NCBI GenBank assembly: GCA_904501845.1
Contig: CAJGCH010000021.1
Location: 1-21,012 of the forward strand
Direction: 5' to 3'
DNA from: an uncultured Bacillaceae bacterium
Lineage (GTDB): Bacteria > Bacillota > Bacilli > Bacillales > Pradoshiaceae
DNA: 21,012 nucleotides
Under the pieces are notes generated by a model. The model was not told the DNA's origin. It saw nothing but the letters and a program-made list of their open reading frames with translations, and searched no databases. The first letter of the stretch is position 1. Every line of letters begins with the position of its first letter. Shown piece by piece: positions 7,341-15,507 of this stretch. The translations under genes were made by a program, and so were the position numbers.

Positions 7341-8423
7341 ATGTGGGTAAACAAACCTTTTTTTAAATATGCCAGTGGTTTAATACTTATTCTTCTCATA
7401 ATTTTTTTATTCGGGAAGATTGATTATTTCATATGGCCATTCCAGAAATTTATTATTACACTATTTTTTCCGATTTTAATTGCGGGTCTGGTCTATTATA
7501 TATTACGGCCAATTGTTCAAGCTTTAAGCCGCTATATGCCCCTTGCAATCAGTATCCTGCTTATCTACCTGCTATTTGGCATTCTTGGCTATTTCACTAT
7601 CAAAACGGCTGGTCCAATGGTTCTATCACAAGCCTCTCACATTATGGATGTCGTACCTGAACAGGCAGAATCTATTGCCGAGACCTCTCGAACCATTCTG
7701 GAAGAGTATTCACCCGAATTCGTATCTGTAGAAAAAATCAAGGACTATGCAACAGATTATTTGAATGAGTTTCCTCAGAAAATCTCAACCAATGCGATAA
7801 CCATTTTCTCAACTATTACAAGCATATTGACCGTTATCGTCATCGTCCCATTTATAGTCTTCTACTTCCTGAAGGACGGTCATAAATTGAAACCTTATCT
7901 CCTCCGCCATATCCCGCAATCGGTTGAGACAGAAGGAGCAAAAATCCTCACTGAAGTGGATAAAACCTTATCAACTTATATTGTCGGACAATTTATTATC
8001 GCGGTCGCTGACGGCGCAATGATGTACATCGGCTATCTAATTATCGGATTAGAAAATGCGCTGGTCTTCGCTATCTTTGCTACATTGCTGACGGTCATCC
8101 CATTTCTGGGCCCGTTCATTGGCATAATCCCTGCATTGATCAGCAGCTTATTAATCAGTCCATTCATGGCACTGAAAGTCTTAATCTTAATGCTTATCGT
8201 CCAGCAGGTTGAAGGACATTTAATTACACCGCAGGTTATGGGAAAACGGCTTGATATCCATCCGTTAACCGTCATCTTTCTCTTGCTTGTTGCCGGTTCC
8301 CTCTATGGATTTGTCGGTATCCTGATTGCCATTCCTGCCTATTCCGTGTTAAAGGTGATTATTAAGAATTTCATCCGTTTTTACAAGCTCCGCAACAATA
8401 TTCTTGTTCAGAAAGAAAGCTGA
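7341..8423 (+). CDS. AI-2E family (UPF0118) membrane transporter
   Basis: This 360-residue polytopic membrane protein is of the PF01594 family (Bacillus paralogues include YtvI, YrrI, YueF). Members have been linked to autoinducer-2 export and, in some halophiles, to Na+(Li+)/H+ exchange. The substrate here cannot be told. Seen: paired N-terminal helices (about 10-65), a soluble extracytoplasmic-type stretch (about 95-145, SILEEYSP-like), helices with VIVPFIVFYFLKDG, the conserved DGAMMYIGYLIIGLENALVFAI region, and the typical PFLGPFIGIIPA and VEGHLITPQVMGKRLDIHPL motifs near the C-terminus. The ATG at 7341 is preceded by GGAAGGAGAG at about 7 bases. A longer frame from 7308 has no such site. 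The stop codon lies inside the stem of its own terminator. Confidence 0.9.
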   Translation: MWVNKPFFKYASGLILILLIIFLFGKIDYFIWPFQKFIITLFFPILIAGLVYYILRPIVQALSRYMPLAISILLIYLLFGILGYFTIKTAGPMVLSQASHIMDVVPEQAESIAETSRTILEEYSPEFVSVEKIKDYATDYLNEFPQKISTNAITIFSTITSILTVIVIVPFIVFYFLKDGHKLKPYLLRHIPQSVETEGAKILTEVDKTLSTYIVGQFIIAVADGAMMYIGYLIIGLENALVFAIFATLLTVIPFLGPFIGIIPALISSLLISPFMALKVLILMLIVQQVEGHLITPQVMGKRLDIHPLTVIFLLLVAGSLYGFVGILIAIPAYSVLKVIIKNFIRFYKLRNNILVQKES

Positions 8424-8469
8424 CTCGAAGAGCATGATAAGCATGCTTTCGGGTCAGCTTCTTGTTTTT
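8417..8469 (+). terminator. Terminator of the AI-2E-family gene
   Basis: AAGCTGACTCGAAGAGCATG pairs with CATGCTTTCGGGTCAGCTT (one bulge, one G-U pair), followed by CTTGTTTTTA. The TGA stop of the gene is within the left arm. Confidence 0.85.
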
Positions 8470-8663
8470 AAGAACATGGGCGGGTCATTAATCATTTTAT
8501 AGTTGAAGTACAGTCCCTTATTTCCGAGATGGATCAATTTAGCAGCTGCTGGTCTTACTACTTAACCTTATAGACCAATTCAGATGAAAATGGATGGAAT
8601 ACGATTCTGAAATCGAATAGGGGTGTATTGACGATGGAATGACTCGATTACGCTATTAATGAT

Positions 8664-8703
8664 AAAAAAGAGATGGAAAACCTAAACGGTTTTTCATCTC
8701 TTT
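8664..8703 (-). terminator. Terminator of the TPR-dynamin GTPase gene
   Basis: On the minus strand AGAGATGAAAAACCG and GGTTTTCCATCTCT form a long, nearly perfect stem with a short TTTA-type loop, followed by TTTTTT. It starts about 20 bases after the GTPase stop. The 190 bases between this and the neighbouring terminator contain no gene or site I can name. Confidence 0.85.
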
Positions 8704-8721
8704 CTCTCTCATTTCATTCGT

Positions 8722-11475
8722 TTACGATACCGCCTGGAATTCACGGTCGGTATAGATCATCCACTCATATTGGCGTAAACGCAATTCAAACAATTTCAAC
8801 GGGTCGCGGTACATTTCTGGCTTCGCGCGCATTTTTTCCAATTGGAGATTGGATTTCTCAATCAAGGCGTTTGTATCAGCAATCAATGTATTCAGCATTT
8901 CCTTTGGATTGCTGAAGAACATGGCGACATCCCTTGTAATGGATTTCTCAAACATCTCAAATTGGAGCAGGAACTTATCAGCAATGACTTCGGCAACTTC
9001 ACTGTAATCCTGTGTTTCGATTAAGTTCGTGTATTTATTGTACATTAAGCTCTTATTGGCAATTGAACCAAACAGCACGCCTGCGCTCTTTAACAACAAT
9101 TGCTGAGGCGTATGGCGAAGAAGAATATTGACGGAATCCATTTGAACTCCGCTTGTCATCCGATTTGAATCACGGCGCCAGTCATCAAGCACCCGGAAGT
9201 CACATTCCATTTTGACGCGATCATCCTGATAGATGGCATTAAATCCATCCGCCATTTCAGTCAAGAAGATTTGGCTCTCCTTGAATTCAGCATCAGCTTC
9301 CCGAATCCATTCCTGCATGGAGTAGAAGTATTTCGGAAGTACAGTTGTTTCCAAATACTCCTGCACTCTCCTATTCATTTTTTCGTTCAGCTCAATATGA
9401 ATCTTCCGATAGTCACTATCTTCAACGAGCAAATCTTTACTTGCTTGAAGGATTTTCGGTAAAGAGCTGACCACATCATTTCGTATATCATCTTTACGTG
9501 TCTTGAATGATTTGCGAAGTCCCGCTGCCTTCTCCTTCTCCATATCATCCAATTGGTTCAAGGCGCCTTTAAGCTTGGATAATAGGTCCTCATTCTGATG
9601 GATAGAATCGACCAGCTCTTCCTCTCTCTCCAGCCTTTGATCAAGCAAGGTTGAAATAGTCTCGCGAACATAATGAAGAAGCTGCATTGTACGCTTGCTT
9701 TCCTTGTATGGCTGCATAAGGTTCGCTTGCAGGAATTCCGTGAAATCCATCAGCTGGGCGGCCCCTTTATATCGAGCAGAATGGGCAAAAATCTTTGCAT
9801 TCGGCAAATATGGATTAATCTTCTTCCATGCCTCGTCAACAATTCGAATCGCTTCCTGGTCATTATGAACAAGATCCATTTTATTCAGCAAGAAATGAAT
9901 AGGCAGATCTGGAGCCTGCTCCTGAATCATAAGGACGATCTCCCGTTCTTTTTGGCTGAATGGATCATTCACATCAAGGACGAAAAGAAGGCTGTCTGCC
10001 ATATGCAAGTAACGGCGTACCTCCTGCGTTTTGCTGTTGGCGATGCTGAATCCTGGGGTGTCGATGATGGCAATGCCATTCTCTTTCAAGAAAGCACTTG
10101 GAAGCCTGTAATCAATGATGCGCGGAGGCCCGCCCATCCAAGCGCGTGACGTGATACGCTCTTCTACCTCATCATCGTTTAAAGATATGATTGAGGAGTC
10201 AGACACCTCACTCACCATTTCTTCCTCCCCATATTTATACATCACTGCCGTCGCAGTTGGCAGGTCAAATGAATCCTCTCCAAGGATGGAATGAATCAAA
10301 GAGGATTTGCCATTCCCGCTCGTTCCGGCAATCATTAATCGCTGCACATTTAAGTCTAATAGCTCATCCATGATCCATTTATGTCTTTCACTAATAGCCA
10401 GGTTATTATCCATAGCCCATTTATCAATCGTTTCAAACAGACGAATACCGTCAGTCAACCCATCTCGGTCATAGGTAAGTCCTGATAGAACATGTTCAGC
10501 GATGCTAACATCCTCACTGCTTAGTGTGGATGGGAAATGGTCATTCCAAGCAAGAACGCTTGAAGAAGCAAGCAAGGCATGGTTTCGGTCTGTTAGACGC
10601 ACCCAGTTTCTGAGCAAGCTCGGAATAATGGTTTTAAGCGATTTAACCGATTTCTCTCCATTAATGAACCCATAATAGGCATCCTTATATAGGACAGCCA
10701 AAGCCGGATAAGCATTTCTCTCCGTGATTTCAAGGTCTTGCAATAAGTCATTAAAGCCCTGAATCCACGTCAGATAGGAAGGTTCACCTTGATAGCTGCG
10801 CCATAGTGCGACAGCTAATGCTTCAAATCTCTTGTCATTAATGTCATAGAGCTTATGCAAGGCTGGATAGAAATGGGCTGGGTCCAGGTGCTTTGTCACA
10901 CCGTCCTCAATATAGGACTGAAGGGTATTGTACCAATCAATAGACTCAGTTCTCATCGCCTCATTCATAGCAAGTTCAACTGCGCTGGCCCAATCCATTT
11001 GCTCCTCAAAGAAGTTTTGAGCCAAACTTGTCACTTGATCATCATCCGGATTTAAGCGGACCACCTTCTTAATCGTTTGGTCAGCAGAGGTAAGCTTTTG
11101 CATTTTTATGTAAAGGGTAAATAATTGTAACCCTACCTCAGTATTTAAAGTGATAGAGTCCGATTGGATAGATTTATATATTTCTTCCGCTGTTGAATAA
11201 AGCTCAACGGAAAAATAAGCATCTGCCATATTTTTCTTCGCCCACGGCTCAAGCTCATTTGTGACCTGTTCCCATTTAAATATGGCAGCTTCATAGTCCT
11301 TATGCAGATAATAAAGCTCTCCCTGCGCATAGCGAAGATTAGAAAGCTCAGGAATATCCTGATCCTGTTCCTGAAGCACGTATTCACTGATAACGAGCAT
11401 GGGATTTGCCGTATTTTCTTTATCTATAAAGGTCTTATAATAATTTTTTTCGATTAACATCATTTCATTATTCAT
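8722..11475 (-). CDS. TPR-repeat dynamin-type large GTPase
   Basis: The protein has 917 residues, with AAAGGAGGGG 5-7 bases before the ATG. Residues about 44-175 hold TPR-like helical hairpins (LRYAQGELYYLHKDYEAAIF, then ADAYFSVELYSTAEEIY, then FTLYIKMQKLTSADQTI). A helical region leads to a GTPase domain with G1 GTSGNGKSS (384-392, K390), a Thr-containing G2 stretch (LPTATAV), G3 DTPG (472-475), G4 NKMD (531-534) and a G5-like SAR. After it come a charged helical segment rich in Glu/Lys (about 605-665) and a long helical C-terminus with a mildly hydrophobic patch (LLLKSAGVLFGSIANKS) that could serve as a membrane-contact paddle. There is no transmembrane helix. It is not DynA, which has two fused GTPase units. 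Bacterial dynamins remodel or protect membranes. The TPR part suggests a protein partner, which is inference. It appears monocistronic. Confidence 0.85.
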   Translation of the reverse strand: MNNEMMLIEKNYYKTFIDKENTANPMLVISEYVLQEQDQDIPELSNLRYAQGELYYLHKDYEAAIFKWEQVTNELEPWAKKNMADAYFSVELYSTAEEIYKSIQSDSITLNTEVGLQLFTLYIKMQKLTSADQTIKKVVRLNPDDDQVTSLAQNFFEEQMDWASAVELAMNEAMRTESIDWYNTLQSYIEDGVTKHLDPAHFYPALHKLYDINDKRFEALAVALWRSYQGEPSYLTWIQGFNDLLQDLEITERNAYPALAVLYKDAYYGFINGEKSVKSLKTIIPSLLRNWVRLTDRNHALLASSSVLAWNDHFPSTLSSEDVSIAEHVLSGLTYDRDGLTDGIRLFETIDKWAMDNNLAISERHKWIMDELLDLNVQRLMIAGTSGNGKSSLIHSILGEDSFDLPTATAVMYKYGEEEMVSEVSDSSIISLNDDEVEERITSRAWMGGPPRIIDYRLPSAFLKENGIAIIDTPGFSIANSKTQEVRRYLHMADSLLFVLDVNDPFSQKEREIVLMIQEQAPDLPIHFLLNKMDLVHNDQEAIRIVDEAWKKINPYLPNAKIFAHSARYKGAAQLMDFTEFLQANLMQPYKESKRTMQLLHYVRETISTLLDQRLEREEELVDSIHQNEDLLSKLKGALNQLDDMEKEKAAGLRKSFKTRKDDIRNDVVSSLPKILQASKDLLVEDSDYRKIHIELNEKMNRRVQEYLETTVLPKYFYSMQEWIREADAEFKESQIFLTEMADGFNAIYQDDRVKMECDFRVLDDWRRDSNRMTSGVQMDSVNILLRHTPQQLLLKSAGVLFGSIANKSLMYNKYTNLIETQDYSEVAEVIADKFLLQFEMFEKSITRDVAMFFSNPKEMLNTLIADTNALIEKSNLQLEKMRAKPEMYRDPLKLFELRLRQYEWMIYTDREFQAVS

Positions 11476-11522
11476 ACGACCCCTCCTTTAGTTCTATATG
11501 TCATTAATAACTTCATGTAACT

Positions 11523-11550
11523 AATATAGTTTAATAAATCTGGATTGCAA
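11523..11550 (-). promoter_or_regulatory. Likely promoter of the TPR-dynamin GTPase gene
   Basis: On the minus strand TTGCAA (11545-11550), a 16-base spacer and TATATT (11523-11528) lie about 48 bases upstream of the ATG. Spacer and hexamers are acceptable but not strong. Confidence 0.4.
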
Positions 11551-11739
11551 TATGATTGCCATTCAGTAACAACTTGAATACATATTCAAATCATTCTTTG
11601 TCATAATTGCAATAATTACAGTCCTGCTTATTCCTTTTCCCTAATTTATTTAGAACAAAACGTTCTGTCAGCTTTCATTTTAATATATTCAAGGATGAAG
11701 AGATAGCGATTTTACCATATCGCTTCAAAAGATAGGGTA
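11551..11739. other. AT-rich intergenic stretch without a gene
   Basis: This is the rest of the 314-base gap between the GTPase gene and nadE. No frame has both a ribosome binding site and a plausible product. Two small inverted repeats are visible: AGAAC and GTTCT (11652-11666) and AGCGAT and ATCGCT (11705-11724). Neither has a T-run or a recognised operator spacing. Confidence 0.5.
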
Positions 11740-11779
11740 AAATAAAACAAGCCTGCAGCGTAACGCCTGCAGGCTTGTT
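11740..11779 (-). terminator. Terminator of nadE
   Basis: AACAAGCCTGCAG (11746-11758) and CTGCAGGCTTGTT (11767-11779) form a perfect 13-bp stem with an 8-base loop, followed on the minus strand by TTATTTT, 10 bases after the nadE stop. Confidence 0.9.
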
Positions 11780-11789
11780 CTTCTCCTTA

Positions 11790-12608
11790 TTATTTCCACC
11801 AGTTATCAAACATAGATGTTGGCAATTGGCGCTTATGCTCCGTCTTCAAATATTGCTGCTCAATCTTTCTGGCAGCTTCTAAGCTAACTTCTTTTCCTTC
11901 CAAGTAATCATCAATAATATCATAGGATATGCCTAATTCCGTTTCATCTGCCTGCAGCGGCTTTTGGTCAAGTAAATCTGCAGTCGGCACTTTGAGGTAA
12001 AGGCGTTCTTGTGCTCCAAGCTCTTTCAGCAATTCCTTGCCTTGTCTCTTGGACAGTCCTGTTAATGGCAAAATATCAGCACCGCCATCACCATATTTCG
12101 TGAAAAAGCCAGTAACCGCTTCGGCAGCATGGTCCGTTCCAATCACGAGAAGCCCACGCTGCCCGCCGACTGCATATTGGGCAATCATTCGCATTCTTGC
12201 CTTTACATTCCCTTTATTAAAATCACTGAGCGCTTCTGAAGAGGCTTCCTCATATTGTGAAGAAACAGCATCAACAGCTGGCTTGACATTAAAGTTCAAG
12301 GACTCATCCGGCTTGATAAATTCAATGGCTGCTTGTGCGTCTTCCTCATCAAACTGAACGCCATAAGGGAGTCTTATAGCCACAAAAGTCGCTTCCTCGC
12401 CATCCTCGCGCAAAGATTCTACAGCCATTTGGGCCAAGCGTCCTGCCAGCGTAGAATCCTGTCCTCCGCTTATTCCAAGTACATATCCTTTTGCCCCTGT
12501 TTTTTTCAGGTAATCCTTCAAAAAACCTACCCGCTTTTCAATCTCTTCTTTAGGATTGATCGCTGGCTTTACATGTAACGCTTCAATAATTTGTGCTTGT
12601 AAACTCAT
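11790..12608 (-). CDS. nadE: NAD+ synthetase, ammonia-dependent
   Basis: This cytosolic enzyme makes NAD+ from deamido-NAD+, ATP and ammonia, the last step of NAD biosynthesis. The 272-residue length equals the Bacillus subtilis enzyme. The ATP pyrophosphatase P-loop SGGQDS is at 47-52 within YVLGISGGQDSTLAGRLAQM. Other family stretches are RLPYGVQFDEEDAQ, NVKARMRMIAQYA, GTDHAAEAVTGFFTKYGDGG (deamido-NAD site) and KVPTADLLDQKPLQADETELG (phosphate and Mg2+ region). There is no N-terminal glutaminase domain, so free ammonia is the nitrogen donor. The ribosome binding site is AAAGGAGGAG upstream of the ATG. The gene is divergent from the membrane-protein gene at 12811 and stands alone with its own terminator. 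Confidence 0.98.
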   Translation of the reverse strand: MSLQAQIIEALHVKPAINPKEEIEKRVGFLKDYLKKTGAKGYVLGISGGQDSTLAGRLAQMAVESLREDGEEATFVAIRLPYGVQFDEEDAQAAIEFIKPDESLNFNVKPAVDAVSSQYEEASSEALSDFNKGNVKARMRMIAQYAVGGQRGLLVIGTDHAAEAVTGFFTKYGDGGADILPLTGLSKRQGKELLKELGAQERLYLKVPTADLLDQKPLQADETELGISYDIIDDYLEGKEVSLEAARKIEQQYLKTEHKRQLPTSMFDNWWK

Positions 12609-12810
12609 TTAGCGTTCTCCTCCTTTATTTCCCCTTTATTGTTCCTCTATTTTCCATCGATAATCTTTTTTATAAAGTTTATTTTACTCTATCTCTGTTT
12701 TTTTCAAAACCGATTGAACCATCAAAAAAAGAGGCATGTATTTCTTTTTCTTCTTTTAATTATTTTAATATAATTATAAAAAGAGCTTTTTGTAAAGGAG
12801 GAGGGATACT

Positions 12811-13554
12811 ATGATTCTAAAAGACACACATATCACTCTAAACCTATTCATGGTTTGCAGCCTTCTAGGTTTCATTTTCGATCTTCTCTATAGACTAATC
12901 GTTACTAAATCACTAATGGCTGCCTTTATTCCTGCTTTCCTTTTCAGTCCTTTATACGGATTAACCCTTAGTTTATATGTGTCTATCAAGCCCGACTCTT
13001 CATTAATTGAGTTTATTATGATCATTTCTATATTACATTTACTTGAAACGATTAAACCCTTTATCAGTTCTTTCTTGATCCCAAATTCACCAAAGTTAAA
13101 TAGAACAAATTTATTCCGAACTATGATAATTTGGGCATTCTTCTTCGCCAGTTTCTCTGAATGGATTTACCCTTGGCTGGCAGATGCCATTAGAATCATG
13201 CCTTATTCCTATTGCTTCCTATTCGTTTATGGCCTCCTATTTGTAAGCAGTGTCTACCTTATGCAAAGGATTCTAAAGGAACTAAACAAAAAAATTGAAG
13301 GCCTGCTATCCATTCATTCAGCTCGTTCACAAATGATAACCGCAGAAAATGAAATCATTCACGGTATGATGGAAATGAGCATTAACATCCCTCATGAAGG
13401 ATATCTTAAGGCTGTGCATGAAGAATGTATGTTTGATATGACAAATCTGGATGAGCAATACGAGGAAGCACTTTTGAAATTAAGTCCAATCGAGCAAAAG
13501 CTCATTAAGGCATACCCTGTCTCAGTACCTGTTCGAAGAAAGCAGAAAATGTGA
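12811..13554 (+). CDS. Membrane protein of unknown function, distantly like the CmpB/type IV ABC permease family
   Basis: The 247 residues begin after AAAGGAGGAGG at a good distance from the ATG. About five hydrophobic helices fill residues 10-150, followed by a soluble charged C-terminal domain of about 95 residues (from KELNKKIEG to the basic end VRRKQKM). The first 50 residues have the spacing of the CmpB-like family signature (LLGFIFDLLYR, then FIPAFLFSPLYGL), where typical members read GW..E..Y and RGFL.GP..PIYG. Here the Trp, Glu, Arg-Gly and Gly-Pro marks are changed, so kinship is an inference and a transport role is doubtful. I cannot name a function. No terminator is obvious after the stop, and the upstream promoter is unclear (a weak TTGAAC with TGTATT at 17 bases). 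Confidence 0.75.
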   Translation: MILKDTHITLNLFMVCSLLGFIFDLLYRLIVTKSLMAAFIPAFLFSPLYGLTLSLYVSIKPDSSLIEFIMIISILHLLETIKPFISSFLIPNSPKLNRTNLFRTMIIWAFFFASFSEWIYPWLADAIRIMPYSYCFLFVYGLLFVSSVYLMQRILKELNKKIEGLLSIHSARSQMITAENEIIHGMMEMSINIPHEGYLKAVHEECMFDMTNLDEQYEEALLKLSPIEQKLIKAYPVSVPVRRKQKM

Positions 13555-13611
13555 TACGGCTATTGTTATACATCACAAACCAGTTGCAAATTCCTGTGTT
13601 TCAGCATGATT

Positions 13612-13714
13612 CAATCAAACTGTAAATAGGTTTTCATTTTTTCCAATTAATGTTCAAAATATCTTGGAGAAAATTTGAATAACTACATTTGCTCAACTAT
13701 TCACAATCAAACTG
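13612..13714 (+). repeat. Direct repeat CAATCAAACTG upstream of the DoxX-family gene
   Basis: The 11-mer CAATCAAACTG is present at 13612-13622 and 13704-13714, 92 bases apart, in the gap before the DoxX-family gene. The second copy sits just before an AT-rich TATAAAT region that may be the promoter. A leader inverted repeat (CCTTC 13745-13749, GAAGG 13762-13766) lies between it and the start codon. The sites could bind a regulator, but no known box matches. Confidence 0.3.
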
Positions 13715-13797
13715 CTGTATAAATAAAGTATAGAAAGCAGTTAGCCTTCCATTCCGCGGTAGAAGGTAATCTGAAAATGAAATAGGAGTGAATGAAA

Positions 13798-14325
13798 ATG
13801 ATGAACTGGCTAAGAACGAATAAATATGCTTCCGGTCTTTTGCTAATCATACGTTTATATCTCGGGTACGAGTGGTTTATACATGGGCTGGAAAAAGTAA
13901 GAGGCGGTGCCTTCGATGCTACAGGCTTCCTCAATAACATAATCGCTAATCCGGTCAAAGGTCCTGACGGCACAGCACTCTATCCAATTTACAATTCCTT
14001 CATTGAAACTATTGCCCTTCCTAACGTAGGTATTATCAATATCTTAATTCCTTGGGGAGAGGTCCTAGTCGGACTAGGGTTATTACTAGGTCTATTTACA
14101 ACAGCTGCCGTTGTCTCCGGATTATTGATGAACTTCCTGTTCGTCTTTGGCGGGACTGTCTCTACAAACCCAGCCATGATTATCCTTGGATTTATCATCC
14201 TTGCTGCCGGAGCAAACGCTGGCAAACTCGGCGGAGACTATTACCTTCTTCCTTGGATTAAAGGAACAATATTTAAGAATAATAAACACTCTCGTTACTC
14301 AATAGATGAGCAGCCTGCTCATTAA
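13798..14325 (+). CDS. DoxX family membrane protein
   Basis: This is a small (175-residue) four-helix membrane protein. DoxX-family marks are the first helix LLLIIRLYLGYEWFIHGLEK, the short extracytoplasmic part, IPWGEVLVGLGLLLGLFTTAAVVSGLLMN with the conserved Glu, and a last helix ending in GANAGKLGGDYYLLPW. Family members are membrane subunits associated with thiol or quinone redox chemistry, but the role of this subgroup is not settled. Several in-frame ATGs are close together (13792, 13798, 13801). AGGAG at 13784-13788 is too close to the first and 9 bases from 13798, so I prefer 13798. The C-terminal tail (KNNKHSRYSIDEQPAH) is hydrophilic and cytosolic. A perfect hairpin follows. Confidence 0.85.
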   Translation: MMNWLRTNKYASGLLLIIRLYLGYEWFIHGLEKVRGGAFDATGFLNNIIANPVKGPDGTALYPIYNSFIETIALPNVGIINILIPWGEVLVGLGLLLGLFTTAAVVSGLLMNFLFVFGGTVSTNPAMIILGFIILAAGANAGKLGGDYYLLPWIKGTIFKNNKHSRYSIDEQPAH

Positions 14326-14332
14326 GTCGTAT

Positions 14333-14367
14333 AATAAAGCCTGTAGTCCTTGACTACAGGCTTTATT
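14333..14367. terminator. Long perfect hairpin after the DoxX-family gene
   Basis: AATAAAGCCTGTAGTC and GACTACAGGCTTTATT form a perfect 16-bp stem with a 3-base loop. The T-rich part (CTTTATT) is inside the right arm and there is no clean T-run after it, so termination is likely but not certain. Confidence 0.7.
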
Positions 14368-14481
14368 AGATGGAAAATACATTTAGGTCTATACATAATA
14401 AATCTTTATTTAATCAATATTATCTTTATCAACAAGTTATATAGATATAAAATTAATGTTTACATCTGGAGGAATAGTATC

Positions 14482-15294
14482 TTGGAATGGTTCATGAGTC
14501 TTCCCGTCACACTCCAAGCTTTCTTGGCTACCCTATTCACATGGGGCATGACGGCTCTTGGTGCAGCTCTTGTCTTTACAACAAAAAGTGTGAATATTAA
14601 ATTTCTTGACAGCATGCTCGGGTTTGCCGGCGGAGTCATGATTGCAGCCAGCTTCTGGTCCCTGCTATCGCCTGCCCTCGAAATGGCTGAAGGCGGGCCT
14701 CTTCCATCATGGTTCCCCGCTGCGGCCGGATTTCTTGCAGGCGGCCTTTTCTTAATGATACTAGATAAGATTATGCCCCATCTTCACCCCGATAAACCGA
14801 TTGGTGAAGCAGAAGGGATTCATCCGGAAAATAAGAAGAGAAGTACCCTGCTCGTTCTGGCGATCACCTTGCATAATATCCCAGAAGGTTTGGCAGTGGG
14901 GGTCGCCTTTGGAGCTGTCGCCGCCGATTTACCAACCGCCTCTCTTACTGGAGCAATTGCGCTTGCCATTGGGATTGGAATCCAAAACTTCCCCGAAGGC
15001 CTGGCTGTTTCCATGCCGCTTAGACGTGATGGGATGTCGAGAATAAAGAGCTTCTTTTATGGACAATTCTCCGGGATGGTTGAACCGGTGGCCGCAGTCA
15101 TCGGCGCTGTTGCAGTTCTCTATATCCAGCCGCTCCTTCCCTATGCATTAAGCTTTGCTGCCGGTGCTATGATTTTCGTTGTGGCAGAGGAGGTCATTCC
15201 AGGCTCTCAGGAAAATGGCCATACAGACCTTGCCTCTTTATTCTTGATGATCGGCTTTACTGTCATGATGATTTTGGATGTTTCTCTTGGTTAA
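14482..15294 (+). CDS. ZIP family metal transporter
   Basis: This 270-residue eight-helix membrane protein imports divalent metals such as Zn2+, Fe2+ or Mn2+. The binuclear site motifs are HNIPEG (H131, N132, E135) in helix 4 and NFPEG (N169, E172) in helix 5. A short His-containing cytosolic loop (MPHLHPDKP, 99-107) and EEVIPGS near helix 7 are also typical. The start is TTG at 14482, 9 bases after GGAGG. The first in-frame ATG (14494) is 21 bases from that site, and a longer frame from 14350 starts inside the upstream hairpin. The gene has its own strong terminator. No Zur, Fur or MntR box was recognised upstream, so the metal is not indicated. Confidence 0.92.
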   Translation: MEWFMSLPVTLQAFLATLFTWGMTALGAALVFTTKSVNIKFLDSMLGFAGGVMIAASFWSLLSPALEMAEGGPLPSWFPAAAGFLAGGLFLMILDKIMPHLHPDKPIGEAEGIHPENKKRSTLLVLAITLHNIPEGLAVGVAFGAVAADLPTASLTGAIALAIGIGIQNFPEGLAVSMPLRRDGMSRIKSFFYGQFSGMVEPVAAVIGAVAVLYIQPLLPYALSFAAGAMIFVVAEEVIPGSQENGHTDLASLFLMIGFTVMMILDVSLG

Positions 15295-15310
15295 TTTCCA
15301 CTAAATTAGA

Positions 15311-15356
15311 AACTGAAGATAAGTCACACTGGCTTATTCTTCAGTTTTTTTATTTC
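15311..15356 (+). terminator. Terminator of the ZIP transporter gene
   Basis: AACTGAAGATAAG and CTTATTCTTCAGTT pair (one bulge) around a short loop and run straight into TTTTTTATTT, 16 bases after the stop. Confidence 0.92.
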
Positions 15357-15414
15357 TTTTGCATGTTCAATCGGCGAATGGGGATACTAACCTGCAAACA
15401 TAAACAATCGCATA

Positions 15415-15443
15415 TTGACAATCTCCCCCTCTTAATTTATCAT
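15415..15443 (+). promoter_or_regulatory. SigA promoter of the queT transcript
   Basis: A perfect -35 TTGACA (15415-15420), a 17-base spacer and -10 TATCAT (15438-15443) predict a start near 15450, 10-12 bases before the riboswitch stem begins. Confidence 0.8.
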
Positions 15444-15461
15444 TCTTCTTTGGGTTTAAAA

Positions 15462-15499
15462 CGTGGTTCGTAACCATCCCACGATAAAAAACTAAGGAG
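15462..15499 (+). promoter_or_regulatory. preQ1 class I riboswitch controlling queT
   Basis: Stem P1 is CGTGG (15462-15466) with CCACG (15479-15483). Its loop reads TTCGTAACCATC, and the 3' side continues with the A-rich tail ATAAAAAACTAAGG, the hallmark of preQ1-I aptamers. The loop CC (15474-15475) can pair with GG (15496-15497) to form the pseudoknot P2. Those G residues belong to the ribosome binding site AAGGAG (15494-15499), 8 bases before the queT ATG. Ligand binding should therefore hide the site and reduce translation of the transporter when preQ1 is plentiful. There is no separate terminator stem, which fits translational control. Confidence 0.92.
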
Positions 15500-15507
15500 A
15501 AAAACAA

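Noticed and set aside
9673..10149. Plus-strand 158-residue frame inside the GTPase gene
   Set aside because: It is antisense to the conserved GTPase motifs, has no binding site, and resembles no protein.
11652..11666. AGAAC-N5-GTTCT, resembling a LexA (SOS) box
   Set aside because: The Bacillus LexA box is CGAAC-N4-GTTCG. Here the spacer is 5 and the outer bases do not match, and neither neighbour is a repair gene.
12593..12814. 73-residue hydrophobic frame in the nadE-membrane protein gap
   Set aside because: It starts within nadE, has no binding site, and consists of an AT-rich Phe/Ser/Leu-heavy translation of promoter DNA.
14350..14481. N-terminal extension of the ZIP transporter
   Set aside because: It begins inside the preceding hairpin, has no binding site, and its composition is AT-driven. 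The TTG at 14482 has GGAGG in place.
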